Assembly: GCA_031841125.1 (NCBI GenBank)
Contig: CM063112.1
Span: 60,317,722 to 60,381,721 of the forward strand
DNA: 64,000 nt
Reading direction: 5' to 3'
DNA from: Acanthococcus lagerstroemiae
Taxonomy: Eukaryota; Arthropoda; Insecta; Hemiptera; Eriococcidae
The notes under the pieces were generated by a model. It was not told the origin of the DNA and ran no database searches. It saw only the letters and a list, made by a program, of their open reading frames with translations. This document shows positions 45,091 to 55,489 of the stretch, in pieces; within the stretch, counting starts at the first letter, position 1; each line of letters starts with the position of its first letter. A program made the position numbers and the translations under genes.

Positions 45091-45806
45091 TAGAACCCTG
45101 TTCATATATGAATGGGGAATCCAGGCGTCAGAATAATGATGTATGAAAGGATTTCATCGCTAAAATTATTAATGAGATAATACGACTCGAGCATACACTC
45201 TATCATATGTATCAATTAAAGATTGTATCGTCGATGTTAAATTCATAATGGTAGACGTACAATGACAAGGAATTCCATTCCATTCCCAATTCCCATTCAA
45301 GCTGCTGCTAGTCACCGCGCGGGGTTACAGACAATAAGGTTTTGCCCCACTCAAGAAAAACAGAATTTTCTGTGTTGTACAGCACCAGATTTACCTACAG
45401 GCACTACAACAAGCACCAGCTCGGAGCGGCCAATTTTGAGAGGCAGCCGAATTTTGAGCATTTTTGTTTTCAGCACATTTTGGCGGGCCACTAGCCAGAC
45501 ACGGTGCTGTAAATAAAAAACTATTGAACAGATACAAAAAAATTTCCAGCTAGGTGCCTGGGGGCCCAAGTGCTTGTAAGCGACTTTAATCTTAATCCGG
45601 CTTCATGATTTCCACAATAATGCTATTGAAGAAATTAATAGAATCCAAATCCGATCTCTACTTAGTCTACCTAATTAAAATAATCGAACAGGCATAGGTA
45701 TAGGAAATGATAACTAACTGACAATTAGTGATGACGGGAACACATGTGGCATCAGTTACTGTGTACATTCTTGAACAAAATTTGCGAGTACAGGGTGTCC
45801 CAAAAG

Positions 45807-46073
45807 AATGAGCATAGCCGAGGGGGGGGGCGAAGAGGAAAACCTGAAATTGAACGTAAAAATATGCAAGAATGAGCAATTTTTTGCCTTTAAAACACGT
45901 GTTTTTTTTTTTAAATTTTGCTTGAGCAGTAATTTTACCTTCATTTTTTATAAAATAGTCCTCTAATACATATTATATTGGCAATTTTCAAAAAATACCA
46001 CAATTTTCGACTTTCTTTCCCCTTGAAAGTCTTACTCCCCCCTCCCCTTGAGAAAATCCTGACTACAACACTG
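45807..46073. mobile_element. dispersed MITE-like repeat, copy B, with 8-bp target duplication
   Basis: A 267-bp relative of the 39558-39813 element, ending GACTACAACACTG. Exact octamers CCCAAAAG flank it at 45799-45806 and 46074-46081. The left terminus is degraded (AATGAGCATAGCCG against an expected CAGTGGCGTAGCC-like start). The 8-bp duplication supports hAT. It is nested in the 42506-47170 insertion. The host sequence around it (CAGGGTGTCC...) also has a mirrored partner near 46283-46297 and may be yet another small element. Confidence 0.78.
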
Positions 46074-47172
46074 CCCAAAAGTCAGGTTCCAATTTTGCTC
46101 GGTACACTACACATACTGCCTGATTCTCGCCCGTCTTCATGCGTCTCGAGACCAGACTCTCAATGTGACCACGGCAGACACACGGAACATTTTTGTGTAC
46201 CTTCTTGCCGTTCTGCAAACTGTGCAGTTTGCGGGTTTAGTTGCTGAAATCGAAATGATCAGATAGTGGGACCAGACTTCTAGGACACCCCTCTCACTCT
46301 GAAACAGTCTACTGTTTCCAAGATGTACCCAATTGATATACTTTGATCGACGTATCATCTTATAATTCGCTTACAAATTATATCCTCCTTCGATGTGGAG
46401 AAGAATTTCGAGTTCAAGGAATAACTGAATACAGCTTCAAGCTTTGACTGGGAAATTCCTGGTTCTACAATGTAAAATCTGCCCCCTCCCCAATTAGGGC
46501 GCTAGAAATACACAGACGCAAAATTAGGTACATACATTTTAATGAAAAAACATAGGGTCTGAGGGGTCAAGCAAAAACTGTTTAAACGGCCGGTGGACCG
46601 GCTAGGGGCAATTTTTCCCCTATCCTCCCCCATTGATCCACTCCTAGAATAATTAGTAACTGAATATTCCATTAAATGACAAAAATGTGACATAACTTAC
46701 CGATAAATAACAGGGCATGCAAATCCGCTTCACGAATATTAACCCACTGAACCACTCAGCGACGCATGAAATTTTAACTGAAACCACTTATTCCGCACTT
46801 CCAGACTCCGGAGTCGAGATAACACACTCGTACCTATTACCGAACAGGATCGTGGGAATATTCGCAAACGTGTAAAGGCGCCGACGCGACGACAACCTTC
46901 AAAGCTCAATTCTTTTGCACATCACTATGCGGCTGACGAATATTCGATGATCAGCCTAACTTCGGACACTCTTCGATAGTAATTCGACAGCAATCAAATT
47001 TACTCGTTCCACTCAGTCGAACTTCCGACACTGTTCGACAATAATTCGACAGCAATCAAATTTATTCGTCCCGCCCCTTTATTTTCAGCCAATTAGAAAG
47101 CTTTAGTCGAAGATTTCGATAGTTCGACACATGTCGAACTGTCGAACGACACTAATTTTGTCAGATCGGGTA

Positions 47173-49571
47173 AGTTCTTACTTAATAATTTAAATAAATA
47201 CTTTCTTTCCAGTTCAGATAAGTTTTCAGGTACACTTTGATCAAACTATTTCTTTAGATTTTTGACGTGACATATTTTCATATTTTTAGCTAATTCCGAT
47301 AATGAATTTGACAGGAATTTATATGAATCTAAAAATCTAAGCTCAATGTTGAAAATTATTTCATTTTTATTATTCCTTAATCCAGAGTCATATCTTATAA
47401 TTTTAGAAAATGATATATATTTTTCCTCATTATTTGGTATTAATTTAATATTATCATAATCCTCTCCAAATTCTTTAACAAATAATAAATGAGCATCATA
47501 TCCAGAGAAATTATGAAAATGAATAGGAATAAATCTAGGAATTTTAAATTTGAGATTACAATTACTATGAGCTATTCCTCTAAATTCTCCAGTTAAATGA
47601 TCATGATCACAATCTTTCCTTTTACCTTCATTTTCTTTCATATATTTCTCTCTTATTTCTTTAAGTAATTCTGAAAGTTTATTATAAAGTTCTCTTTTTT
47701 TATTTTCATCTTCTATACCATCACCTCTGGTGATGTTAACAGCTTTGCTGTTATTCAATAAAATACTACAAATAATATCAATTTTTTTATTTAATATCCT
47801 TATTTCTTTTTCAATGAAGGGAGGGGTATCTTTTAGTTTTCTTTCACAAATATGACACATTTTTCCATTGTTATATTCCATTTTTTGATAACTCTTTCAT
47901 TTTTATATTTTTATCTAAATATTTTCTAGCAATAAATAATGCATCTTCTTTTAATTTCTCATACATTTTTTTTGGAGCATCTAAACCAAAATACTCAAAT
48001 AGATTTCTTTTAATTTCTCCATTAGCATATTTAATATAATAGACAAAACTAATTGGAAAATGTCTTTGAACTTTAATTGTGCATGATTCATATTTTTCAA
48101 CTTCTTCTTTAGTCTTATTTAATTTTTTACTCAGTTTTTCTATCTTTTCATTCAATTGTTTTAGTTTATTAGGCTTTTTTGTAAGACTTTCAAAATCAGC
48201 ATATATAGCAAATGGAGCTTTCATTGAATGATTATAATTTTTAAATTCAACAATATTGTCACTTTTACTAGGTAAAACTACTTTAGCAGACTTATTTAAT
48301 CCACAATAACTTTTATGATCTGATAATACTTTTTTGCAAGGAAAGCTATTCAAACACATTTTACAAAGATATCTCTTCTTACAATTTTGGGTAACTTGTT
48401 TCCCAACTAACCTCCATAAATCTTTAATAAGACAATAATGAGAATTCCCTTTATCATCTTTTAAAAATAATAAATCGATGTGATTTTTCTTCTCGTCCTT
48501 TGTTATATCTGATAATGGGAAAATTTTATATTGATTATTATAATGATATACATTAATTGATAATCCTCCTTCAATTAAATTCAATTTATTAACCCTATTC
48601 ACAAATTTACTAATATCATTCATTTTCACTGGGAACTGTATTCCTTCTAAAGCTTTATCAAAAATATGCTCATATTTCATATATTTTGTTTCACAATATG
48701 GGTGTTGATTTCTATCAACTGAAAATAAATGAGCTACGATGTGCCATAGAAAACATTTATTATCATAATTTTCTATATTTAAAATTGCTTTCTTTTTAGC
48801 TAAAGTATCTGGAATTTTAATAAATGAACCAGCTCTGAGAGGATCATACCTATTTATATTAATTCTGAAACTATCAATGTATAATAATACCCACTGTGTT
48901 CCCTCCAAATTATTCTGTATATTCTCATGTCTTCCTCTTATATCAATAGTAACATCCTGATATATCTCATTCAAGTTAGATTCTGAAAGTATTGTGTAAT
49001 TTTCAGTTTGTAAATACATTTGCTTAGCTCTAATTCCTTCATGTAATCTTGTCCACTTTTTAAGAAGTCCAAAAGTAGGTTTTTTCATAATATCTAAAAA
49101 GTCTTCCAAATCTTGAACTCCCCATTCATTTTGAATTTCAAATTGTGTATGTCTACTTGCAAAATTCTCATCTACAAATCGAGGTCTAATTTTTATATTA
49201 TCATTCTCTTTCCTATTATTTGATTCATATATATCTTCATCAAACTTGAATGGGGTTCCAGTTAACCAACTATTTATGTCCTTGTTTGTTAATTCAAAAT
49301 CAATTTGTAATCTATTTAATTGAGGTAATCTAGACTGATCAATTTTTTGAATTAATATTTGATATAATTCACTCAACTTTTCTGTTACTTCCCTTCCTTT
49401 ATAAGATACACAAATTCTATAATTTCCTAAATAGTATTCTATTTGTCTTATTGTTTTATTTGCAAAGAAATTATGCACTTTGAAAAACTGAATCCATTGA
49501 GCAATATTTGTATCTCGTCTTCCAGCTTCATTTTTTATAACACTTACTGAGATCTGATTTTTAGGATTCAT
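47173..49571 (-). pseudogene. family B DNA polymerase, N-terminal and exonuclease region (frameshifted, with in-frame stop)
   Basis: The minus-strand frame from 49571 to 47871 starts MNPKNQISVSV. It has an N-terminal region of unknown fold, then a C2H2-type finger (CKMCLNSFPCKKVLSDHKSYC spacing) and the exonuclease I motif (IYADFESL). The frame then shifts near 47875. The next frame (47881-47246) has a CHICERKL..DHDHLTGEFRGIAHSNCN zinc/HNH-like insert and exonuclease II-type FHNFSGYDAHLLF. It ends at a TAG at 47246-47248, beyond which the same frame is open to the TA insertion at 47172. The organisation is that of virus-like (Polinton/adintovirus-type) polymerase B genes of invertebrate genomes. 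Frameshift, stop, insertion and 3' truncation together make it dead. Confidence 0.8.
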
Positions 49572-49601
49572 TTTTAAATTATATTTAATAAGGAAAAATT
49601 T

Positions 49602-50063
49602 TTAATAAGGATTTTTTTTTTCAGTAAGAAGATTATATTGATATTTTGATTTTAATTGCGTTTTGTAAGATACAGAATATATAACTGTACCACAAGTACA
49701 CATTATTAGTCGTTTTCTTTTTTCATAATCATTTTTCAAATTTTCTTTTAATCTTTCTTTATTTCTGTTATAGTATTCTTTAAATGATGTATTCTTACAT
49801 TCTTTACACCAGTTTTGTGCTTTACCAAATTCTTCTATATCCTTCATGTTTTTACATTTAGTACAATATTTACCATTTTCAAACAAATTTATTGTAAAAA
49901 TTAAGTTTCTTAAAAATTCATCAACATCATATTCCTTAAAAGTTTTTCCTTTTTCTATTATTAAAGATTTACTATTCTCTGTATCTAACAAAGTTGAATT
50001 ACTCTTACAAGTATCATGTAATGTGCAATCAGTAACTAAAGTATGTGTATCAAAAAGTTCCAT
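49602..50063 (-). CDS. small zinc-finger protein of the virus-like element (153 aa, unknown function)
   Basis: Intact frame 31 bp upstream of the polymerase gene on the same strand. An acidic N-terminal half is followed by a zinc-ribbon-like CTKCKNMKDIEEFG..WCKECK, a basic segment NRNKERLKEN, and a second Cys pair (MCTCG) with YKTQLKSKYQ. That last part resembles the single C2H2-like CG..H..SKxHQ tail seen in some virus-like elements, but here the His positions are not conserved. The CxxC...CxxC layout followed by YYNRNKERL also resembles the zinc-binding front part of HNH/endonuclease VII proteins. The catalytic part is not seen. Same AT-rich composition as the polymerase, so probably one element. 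Confidence 0.55.
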   Translation of the reverse strand: MELFDTHTLVTDCTLHDTCKSNSTLLDTENSKSLIIEKGKTFKEYDVDEFLRNLIFTINLFENGKYCTKCKNMKDIEEFGKAQNWCKECKNTSFKEYYNRNKERLKENLKNDYEKRKRLIMCTCGTVIYSVSYKTQLKSKYQYNLLTEKKNPY

Positions 50064-50099
50064 GTTGATCTCTACTAGTACAAGAAGCTTGTTATTTAT

Positions 50100-50360
50100 A
50101 AGGAAATAAATTTTAATAAGAATTTAATAAGGAAAAAATAAACATAAAACCTTCCCATAATTTAATAAGGAAACAATAGACATAAAACCTTCCAAAACCC
50201 TTCACAAAACCGACATAAAACCTTCTAAGACCTGAAAATAGCTATAAAACTGACATAAAACCTTTCAAGACATAAAAAGAGATATAAAAATCAACATGTA
50301 AAACTGACATAAAACCTTTCAAGACATAAAAAGAGATATAAAAATCAACATAAATTCAAT
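50100..50360. repeat. AT-rich tandem repeats between element ORFs
   Basis: Repeated ACATAAAACCTTCC/ACATAAAACCTTTC words from 50140 on. The last two units (from 50249 and 50303) are near-perfect copies with a 54-bp period (CATAAAAAGAGATATAAAAA inside). TTAATAAGGAAA words recur at 49588, 50111, 50123 and 50161. These sit between two minus-strand ORFs and could be a regulatory or replication-related array of the virus-like element. Confidence 0.65.
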
Positions 50361-50373
50361 GTCTTCTATGAGT

Positions 50374-50901
50374 TCAATTTTGTTGTATAATAGTTGCATC
50401 ATTATTTATACTGGGGACATTTACAGTAGTTATTTTCTTGATATTATTAAATCTAGGACCTTTTTTAGAGTAAGATTTCATTTGTTTCAATTCATCACAA
50501 GTGAATTCTTTAATACCTATTTCTGAAAATGCAGGTTCAAAATCATCATGAAATTTAATATCTTTCAAAGTTTTCTTCATATACTTTGATAATTTCTTAT
50601 CCTTAGAGTCTACAATAATAGTAGAGAAGACATTATTTAGTTCTTCAACTCTAGAATTATCATTATGCTTTTCAGCCTGAGATTTTATGATTTTCTTATA
50701 TTTCTCCTCCCTCTCAAGTAGGGTTTCTATCAACGCCTGATTTTTAAAATTTGCATATTTATAAATATCTGAAGTCATGCTTGTTTGTTGAAGAGCTATA
50801 AAGAACTGCTTCATAATAGTCTTCATATTGGTATTTATATTTTTTAATCCATCAATAGCTTGAATTATTCTCTCTAAATTACTTTCCTCATCTCTTATCA
50901 A
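50374..50901 (-). CDS. orphan helical protein of the virus-like element (175 aa)
   Basis: An intact, Lys/Glu/Asn/Ile-rich frame, predicted largely helical (LERIIQAIDGLKNINTNMK; LLEREEKYKKIIKSQAE). It ends TVNVPSINNDATIIQQN. No signal peptide and no domain I recognise. It shares the AT-rich codon use and orientation of the neighbouring polymerase and zinc-finger ORFs, so it is probably part of the same element. The start could lie slightly upstream, because the frame continues without an ATG. Confidence 0.5.
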   Translation of the reverse strand: MIRDEESNLERIIQAIDGLKNINTNMKTIMKQFFIALQQTSMTSDIYKYANFKNQALIETLLEREEKYKKIIKSQAEKHNDNSRVEELNNVFSTIIVDSKDKKLSKYMKKTLKDIKFHDDFEPAFSEIGIKEFTCDELKQMKSYSKKGPRFNNIKKITTVNVPSINNDATIIQQN

Positions 50902-51014
50902 TTCTTCTAATTCTTTATTTTTTGAAATTATTCTATCTAGAGTATGTATTTTTTAATGTGGTATCACTTGTTTGTTCTGTGTAGATTTGTGATCTTTATA
51001 TTCTTCATTTTAAG

Positions 51015-51250
51015 ATGGTTTTAAATTCCATTCCTGACAAAAATCAGGCACGTATGGTATATAAAAAGCTCAAATCCATAATAGCAGAGAAAGATGAACA
51101 CGCGAAAGAATTAAAAATCGAATTGAAATTGTACGACAGATTTATGAGAAACTCGAGAAAACACTTAAAGAAGATTATGAGAAACTCGAGAAAACAATTA
51201 AAGAAGAAAGCAAATCACTGATTACAGCAAATATAGAAAAAGTAAATTGA
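51015..51250 (+). pseudogene. short coiled-coil protein, one frameshift
   Basis: Starts MVLNSIPDKNQARMVYKKLKS and continues with charged heptad-like sequence. Near 51142 the frame must shift by one base to continue as two copies of a 24-bp repeat (YEKLEKTL/I-KED/E) and end at TGA 51248-51250. This is diagnostic of a decayed coiled-coil ORF. It is divergent from the 50374-50901 ORF, with about 110 bp between them that could be a shared promoter. Confidence 0.45.
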
Positions 51251-51396
51251 ATTTGTTTTGTTTTCTCATTGTTTGTAGCTAAAAATGGCCTTTGTAGTTT
51301 ACGTTTATACAATTATTCATTGATATCGGTTGTGCGAGGGTTATGAAATTTTATTATAGGTATAATATGAATTCAATTTCAGATCATTTTCCATTA

Positions 51397-53301
51397 CTGC
51401 CGTGCTAACGAAAAACGCCTCATTTGCAGCCGACGCGATTTTTCAGGAGAAAGAAAAAACGTTTGAAAGTGTCAACACTGTTGATTGTGCCCGGTGCAGT
51501 GTTTACTTTTATATTTTTGATGATGCTGATTCCAATGAGAAGGTTTGCCGAAGTGTATCTCATTAATTTCTCTCTGATTTTACACTTGAGGCGCTTCAGT
51601 ATAACGAAATATTAATCAAAAACGCCTTATCTCCTCTTGAGGTTTTTTTGCTTAACATTGCAACTTTGCAAAAGAAATATTTTGCATTGAGGTGGGAACT
51701 TCAAAACATGATCAAATGATGAAGATCTTCTCCGAAAGGATTGAAGTGAAATTGAAACACAAGAAACATCTTAATATTACTTCAGTGAGTTCATTCGCAT
51801 ACGTAGTTCATTCAGTATTGCAGGAGATGGGAGATAGTAATTCGAAAGAAGTAAGTTAATTAAAATAATCATACTGCATTTTTGTATCAAGCCATCGATA
51901 TAAATTTATCAAATATCATGATGTGCTAGAAATTCAACCAGCACCATAATTGCTTGAAATGATTTTTCTTTTTACTATCTGCATAGATATTTGATGAGAA
52001 GATAAGAGTGTTGCAAGACATCCAGAATACAAGAAGGAAACGGCAAGGAGAATTAATATGACGAGGTAAGAAAAATTCTCACACTATCGTAGTAATTCTT
52101 GTACAATTGTTCATCATTCTCATATCTGTCCCTTGTTCGTATTTTTTTCTCATCTTTTTAGAAGAAGGACATTAAGGAAACAGATCTTGCGAAAAAAATT
52201 TAATTGAAGCACGAATTCGAACACTTGCCAGCGTAGCCCTGTGAGGAAGAAGGCACAGCGTCGAATGCTGCCTGGGAGAACTTGTGATTATTGTGTCGGA
52301 TATTATAATCATCTCTAAGATGAAGGATGGACAGAAGAAGAAGTCCAGGAGCGTATTGAGAAATTTTCACGTCACCGCAGTAAGCATCAAGCTCCGCCAA
52401 CACCTCCAGATTTCTGGAATCCTGTTTTTACTGACAAGGAAGATTCACCAAAGAAGGAGAATACGTCAGCACCACCAGGGCTTGTTCGGTGGTCAAGAAA
52501 CAAATATGGTAGTTAGTCTCCAAAGAAGAAGACTGCTCAAAAGCAATTATTCTCTTTATAATTTACTAGACAAATTGTTAAGTACAAATTTTCTCTAAGA
52601 AAATATGACTAAGTCAAATACTATAAAATTAATCCTACCACTTTTTCTCGCAAAGTAATTATTTCTGCGTTTTGTATTTTCATTTTTTCAATCTACTTTT
52701 TTTCTGTAAAAATACCTGTTCTCGGCTTTGTACTTTTGTTCGATAATTTCTTCACCTCTTTATAGAAATAATCATGACGTATATGCGTCTTCACCGCTTT
52801 GTAGTTATTATAAAAATACTTTTCCAAAACGAATTAATAAAATAATAATTACAAACTAAATCATTCTGAGTGTACCGGAATTTTTTTATTTATTTCAGGA
52901 GAATGAAAGAATTTGAGAAATGAATCCAGTACGCTAGCTCATTTCTGAATGAAAAATTATGACTTGAATGTAGTACCCTTCTTCTCTTTTAAAAATGCAG
53001 CAAGAGGCATTCGACATTCCTTCAGCATGAAAATAAGCCGGCAAACAGCGTCTGTCGATCATAAGTTGCATTTCATTCCATGATAAAGCCTGATAAGGTG
53101 TTTTTGCTTGATAAAGTATTAGACAATGGCAATAGGATAAGGTTTGCCAAACTAATAATATTAGTTTTCTCGTTTTATTTCGAAGATTATAAGGTTTTCT
53201 TCACTTACAATTAGGTTCAGTTTTGCCTGCTCTTTCACAAAAAATAAAAATCTCAACTTCGATAAAAATTGCATATGAGGCGTTTTTTGTTAGCACGGCA
53301 G
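51397..53301. mobile_element. 1.9-kb element with 32-bp terminal inverted repeats and ATTA target duplication
   Basis: The left terminus (51397-51428, starting CTGCCGTGCTAAC) and right terminus (53270-53301, ending GTTAGCACGGCAG) are inverted repeats identical at 30 of 32 positions. ATTA flanks it at 51393-51396 and 53302-53305. Subterminal words are also inverted (AAAAACGCCTTATC near 51620 and GATAAGGTGTTTTT near 53092). There is no transposase. Instead, the interior holds a decayed, spliced CtIP/Sae2-like sequence. Four-base duplications occur in Sola and a few other superfamilies; I do not assign one. Confidence 0.82.
51824..52516 (+). pseudogene. CtIP/Sae2-like DNA-end-resection domain, decayed, spliced
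   Basis: CtIP/Sae2 (RBBP8) is the cofactor of the MRE11-RAD50-NBS1 nuclease that starts resection at DNA breaks. Here the C-terminal hallmark is clear: RRMLPGRTCDYCVGYYNHL (CxxC then YY, nt about 52256-52315), then EKFSRHRSKHQAPPTPPDFW (SRHR and PPTPP.FW), ending at TAG 52514-52516. An in-frame TAA at 52316-52318 interrupts the domain. Upstream are plausible exons with good junctions: 51824-51850 (donor GTAAGT), 51987-52065 (donor GTAAG) and one from 52162 that runs into stops. The exon structure argues against a retrocopy. It is entirely inside the 32-bp-TIR element, so it is either gene capture or a component of that transposon family. Confidence 0.72.
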
Positions 53302-53328
53302 ATTATTGTCATTAAATTTTGTTTTCAG

Positions 53329-53885
53329 GAAAAAGTCGAGGGCTTACTGACAGAAATTGATTCGATTTTAGAATTTCGAGAGTTGATAGAATGTTTCGAA
53401 CTTCAATTTACTGTTATGATTCCTGCACACTTACACCCTACCACAGTCCATACAAATCCTGTAAAAATTTATGAAAGCCGATACGAGAGATGGATCTGGA
53501 TCATGGAAAATTGCACCGATGTTAGAATTCAAAAGGTCGCGATAATTTTAAAAGAACAAAATGCAACAGACAGATTTTGTACTATGGTGGCAACTCTGTA
53601 CACCCTGACATCCAAAAGAATTCACTTTCCTAATGCGAAAAACCACTTGTCGGAAGAAATAATACGTTCATTAAAGAATCATGGTATATGTTGTTGGATC
53701 TCAGCTTGGAAAGCGCTGTCAGGATGTTAGCAGATGTTATCCCTGCCATTCCAGACAACGTAGTCCAAGTAACGGATGTCTTCCAAAGCGTCCTCAAAAA
53801 GCTGAAGAGGTCTAGAGAGGATGATGATTCTGAAAGTGGCCCATGTTCCACCGATGCTAAGAAAACCCGAAGCGAAGATAATTAG
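53329..53885 (+). pseudogene. orphan protein fragment with acidic/basic nuclear-type tail, one frameshift
   Basis: It begins after a good acceptor (TTTTGTTTTCAG) just outside the 1.9-kb element with EKVEGLLTEIDSILEF. It continues FTVMIPAHLHPTTVHTNP, YERWIWIMENCTDVRIQK and TMVATLYTLTSKRIHFPNAK. Near 53660 the frame must shift to continue as SWYMLLDLSLESAVRMLADV and end KKLKRSREDDDSESG...TRSEDN (TAG at 53883-53885), a basic/acidic tail typical of nuclear proteins. I do not recognise the family. It may be the downstream exon of a gene interrupted by the ATTA-flanked insertion. AATAAA occurs near 54030. Confidence 0.5.
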
Positions 53886-55080
53886 AGTAACTTGTGGATG
53901 TTCTTGTTCTAATTTCAAAAAAATACGATCCGAATCGTTTATTCATTTAATTCATTTTTTCATAAGTCGCGTTTCTTTTGTGTAACGTACAAATTTTCGT
54001 TCATGTATTATTTTTTGTTTACCAGATTTCAATAAATTAATTAGTTTTTAATCTGTAAATATGTTTTAGTGTGACGTCACAAGGGTTGCGTTCACTTGAG
54101 GTAAAATAAGATTTGTTTACACCAGAGCGACACTGAAATGGAGAAAAGGGGTAATCGGTAAATTATAGTGGGAAAAATGACGTTTCTCTAAAATATCTCA
54201 AAAATGAAGCAATTTTATAAAAAAATGAAGAGAACAATTTTTAAAGAAGAATGAAAATTCTATCTGATGGTGTATTATTTAGTTCTAATAGATTTTGAAC
54301 TTGTATCTTTTTCATCGCTTATATCATTACGCTTATCATTGTCATACATCATGACGATAATTTAGTTATAAAAATGAAGTTTAAAGAAAATAATTCATTT
54401 AGTAGGCGGTATTAATAAAGGAACCTATCACTTTGATGGTTTTTCTCGGTAAATGAATTTTTTGACGTTACTTGTATTGGAGTCAAAATTTGTTATGTAG
54501 AATTTACGTTAAATTTCACGTTTTAAAAAATTAATGGATTTTTCTAAAAATTTCGCCGTTCATTTCAAGTCTAGTTGATAGATTTTTCGATCATATCATC
54601 CATATCGTGTAATTTTTTCAACTTTATACTTACTATATGAAAATCGTTTTATACATACTTATTTATAGTGCGTGTGTTATCTATCTCATTCGTGTACTTA
54701 GTTTCCATTTATGCTTATCAACCTAAGATTTAAAAAAATAATAATAAAAATTATTAAACATATAATTTGTATTTTATACTTTGTTTGTCTAATTATTTTA
54801 TAAAGTTGGAAATAGAGAAAGAATATCACTTAGCCATCCAACAGTTCAATTTTATGATTTATTCCTTCGATTTGTACTTTATTTTCGAAGTTTCAAATAG
54901 GCTACAAAACATATCAGATTTTTCTATGTTGATTGAACTAGATTTTGATCTTGAATCCCTTGATTTTTTGATATTTTCACAAATCATCACTGGAATTGTG
55001 TTTGGCTTGTCTAAACGCCTCGATTTGGCACTTTTGAAATATCTCTAATTCATTCATTGATCAATTCATCGAAAACAAAT
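53886..55080. other. AT-rich intergenic sequence, no gene seen
   Basis: Very AT-rich. A 93-codon frame (54767-55048) shows only low-complexity hydrophobic/acidic sequence, and I do not call it. Confidence 0.45.
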
Positions 55081-55345
55081 TGAAAAAATTAAAAAAATTA
55101 AAAAGTTTAAAAAATTGAAATATTTGTTAAATTTGAAAATTGAAAATATTTTTGAAAAATTGAAAAGTGATCAGCTTATCAAAACACCTCAAAAAGATTT
55201 TTTTTAATTTTTTAAAAATTGAAAAATTGCAACATTTGAAAATTTAAAACATTACTTATTTGAAAAATCGAAAAATTGAAAAAATTGAAGAATTTTAAAA
55301 CATTGAATTTTTTTTAAAATTCAAAATTTTTCTTAAATTTAAAAA
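55081..55345. repeat. AT-rich simple repeat (AAAATTGAAAA type)
   Basis: About 260 bp of loose AAAATTGAAAA/AAAAATTTAAAA words immediately left of the BEL element. It may have acted as an insertion-prone site. Confidence 0.7.
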
Positions 55346-55489
55346 CTGAAAATGCTTAACATAATAAATTGATAATACTACATAATCATGAGTAAATACA
55401 CGATGAAAAAAAAAATGATTCGTAATAAATAATTATAAAAAAAGGAAAAATTTTGAAGATTCTCAATTAGCTTCAGATTTTGATACCGA

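Larger units (their letters stand above)
42506..47170. mobile_element. 4.67-kb TA-flanked insertion with TTCGAC subterminal arrays, splitting the polymerase gene
   Basis: Starts CCCGATCGGTCG and ends CAGATCGGG, with TA on both sides (42504-42505, 47171-47172). The polymerase reading frame runs up to one TA and resumes at the other, which fixes the boundaries. Both ends carry dense arrays of TTCGACA/TTCGATA-type words: left about 42520-42880 (over twenty TTCGAY words), right about 46960-47155. The terminal inverted repeat is short (CCCGATC plus scattered matches). No transposase is present. The interior carries at least two nested elements (43700-44687 and 45807-46073). Superfamily unknown; TA duplication is shared by Tc1/mariner and a few others. 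Confidence 0.82.

Noticed and set aside
46690..46780. Possible minus-strand tRNA or SINE head (GCTGAGTGGTTCAG)
   Set aside because: No B box or tail; too degraded to call.
54767..55048. 93-codon open frame
   Set aside because: Low-complexity AT-driven sequence without domain or context.
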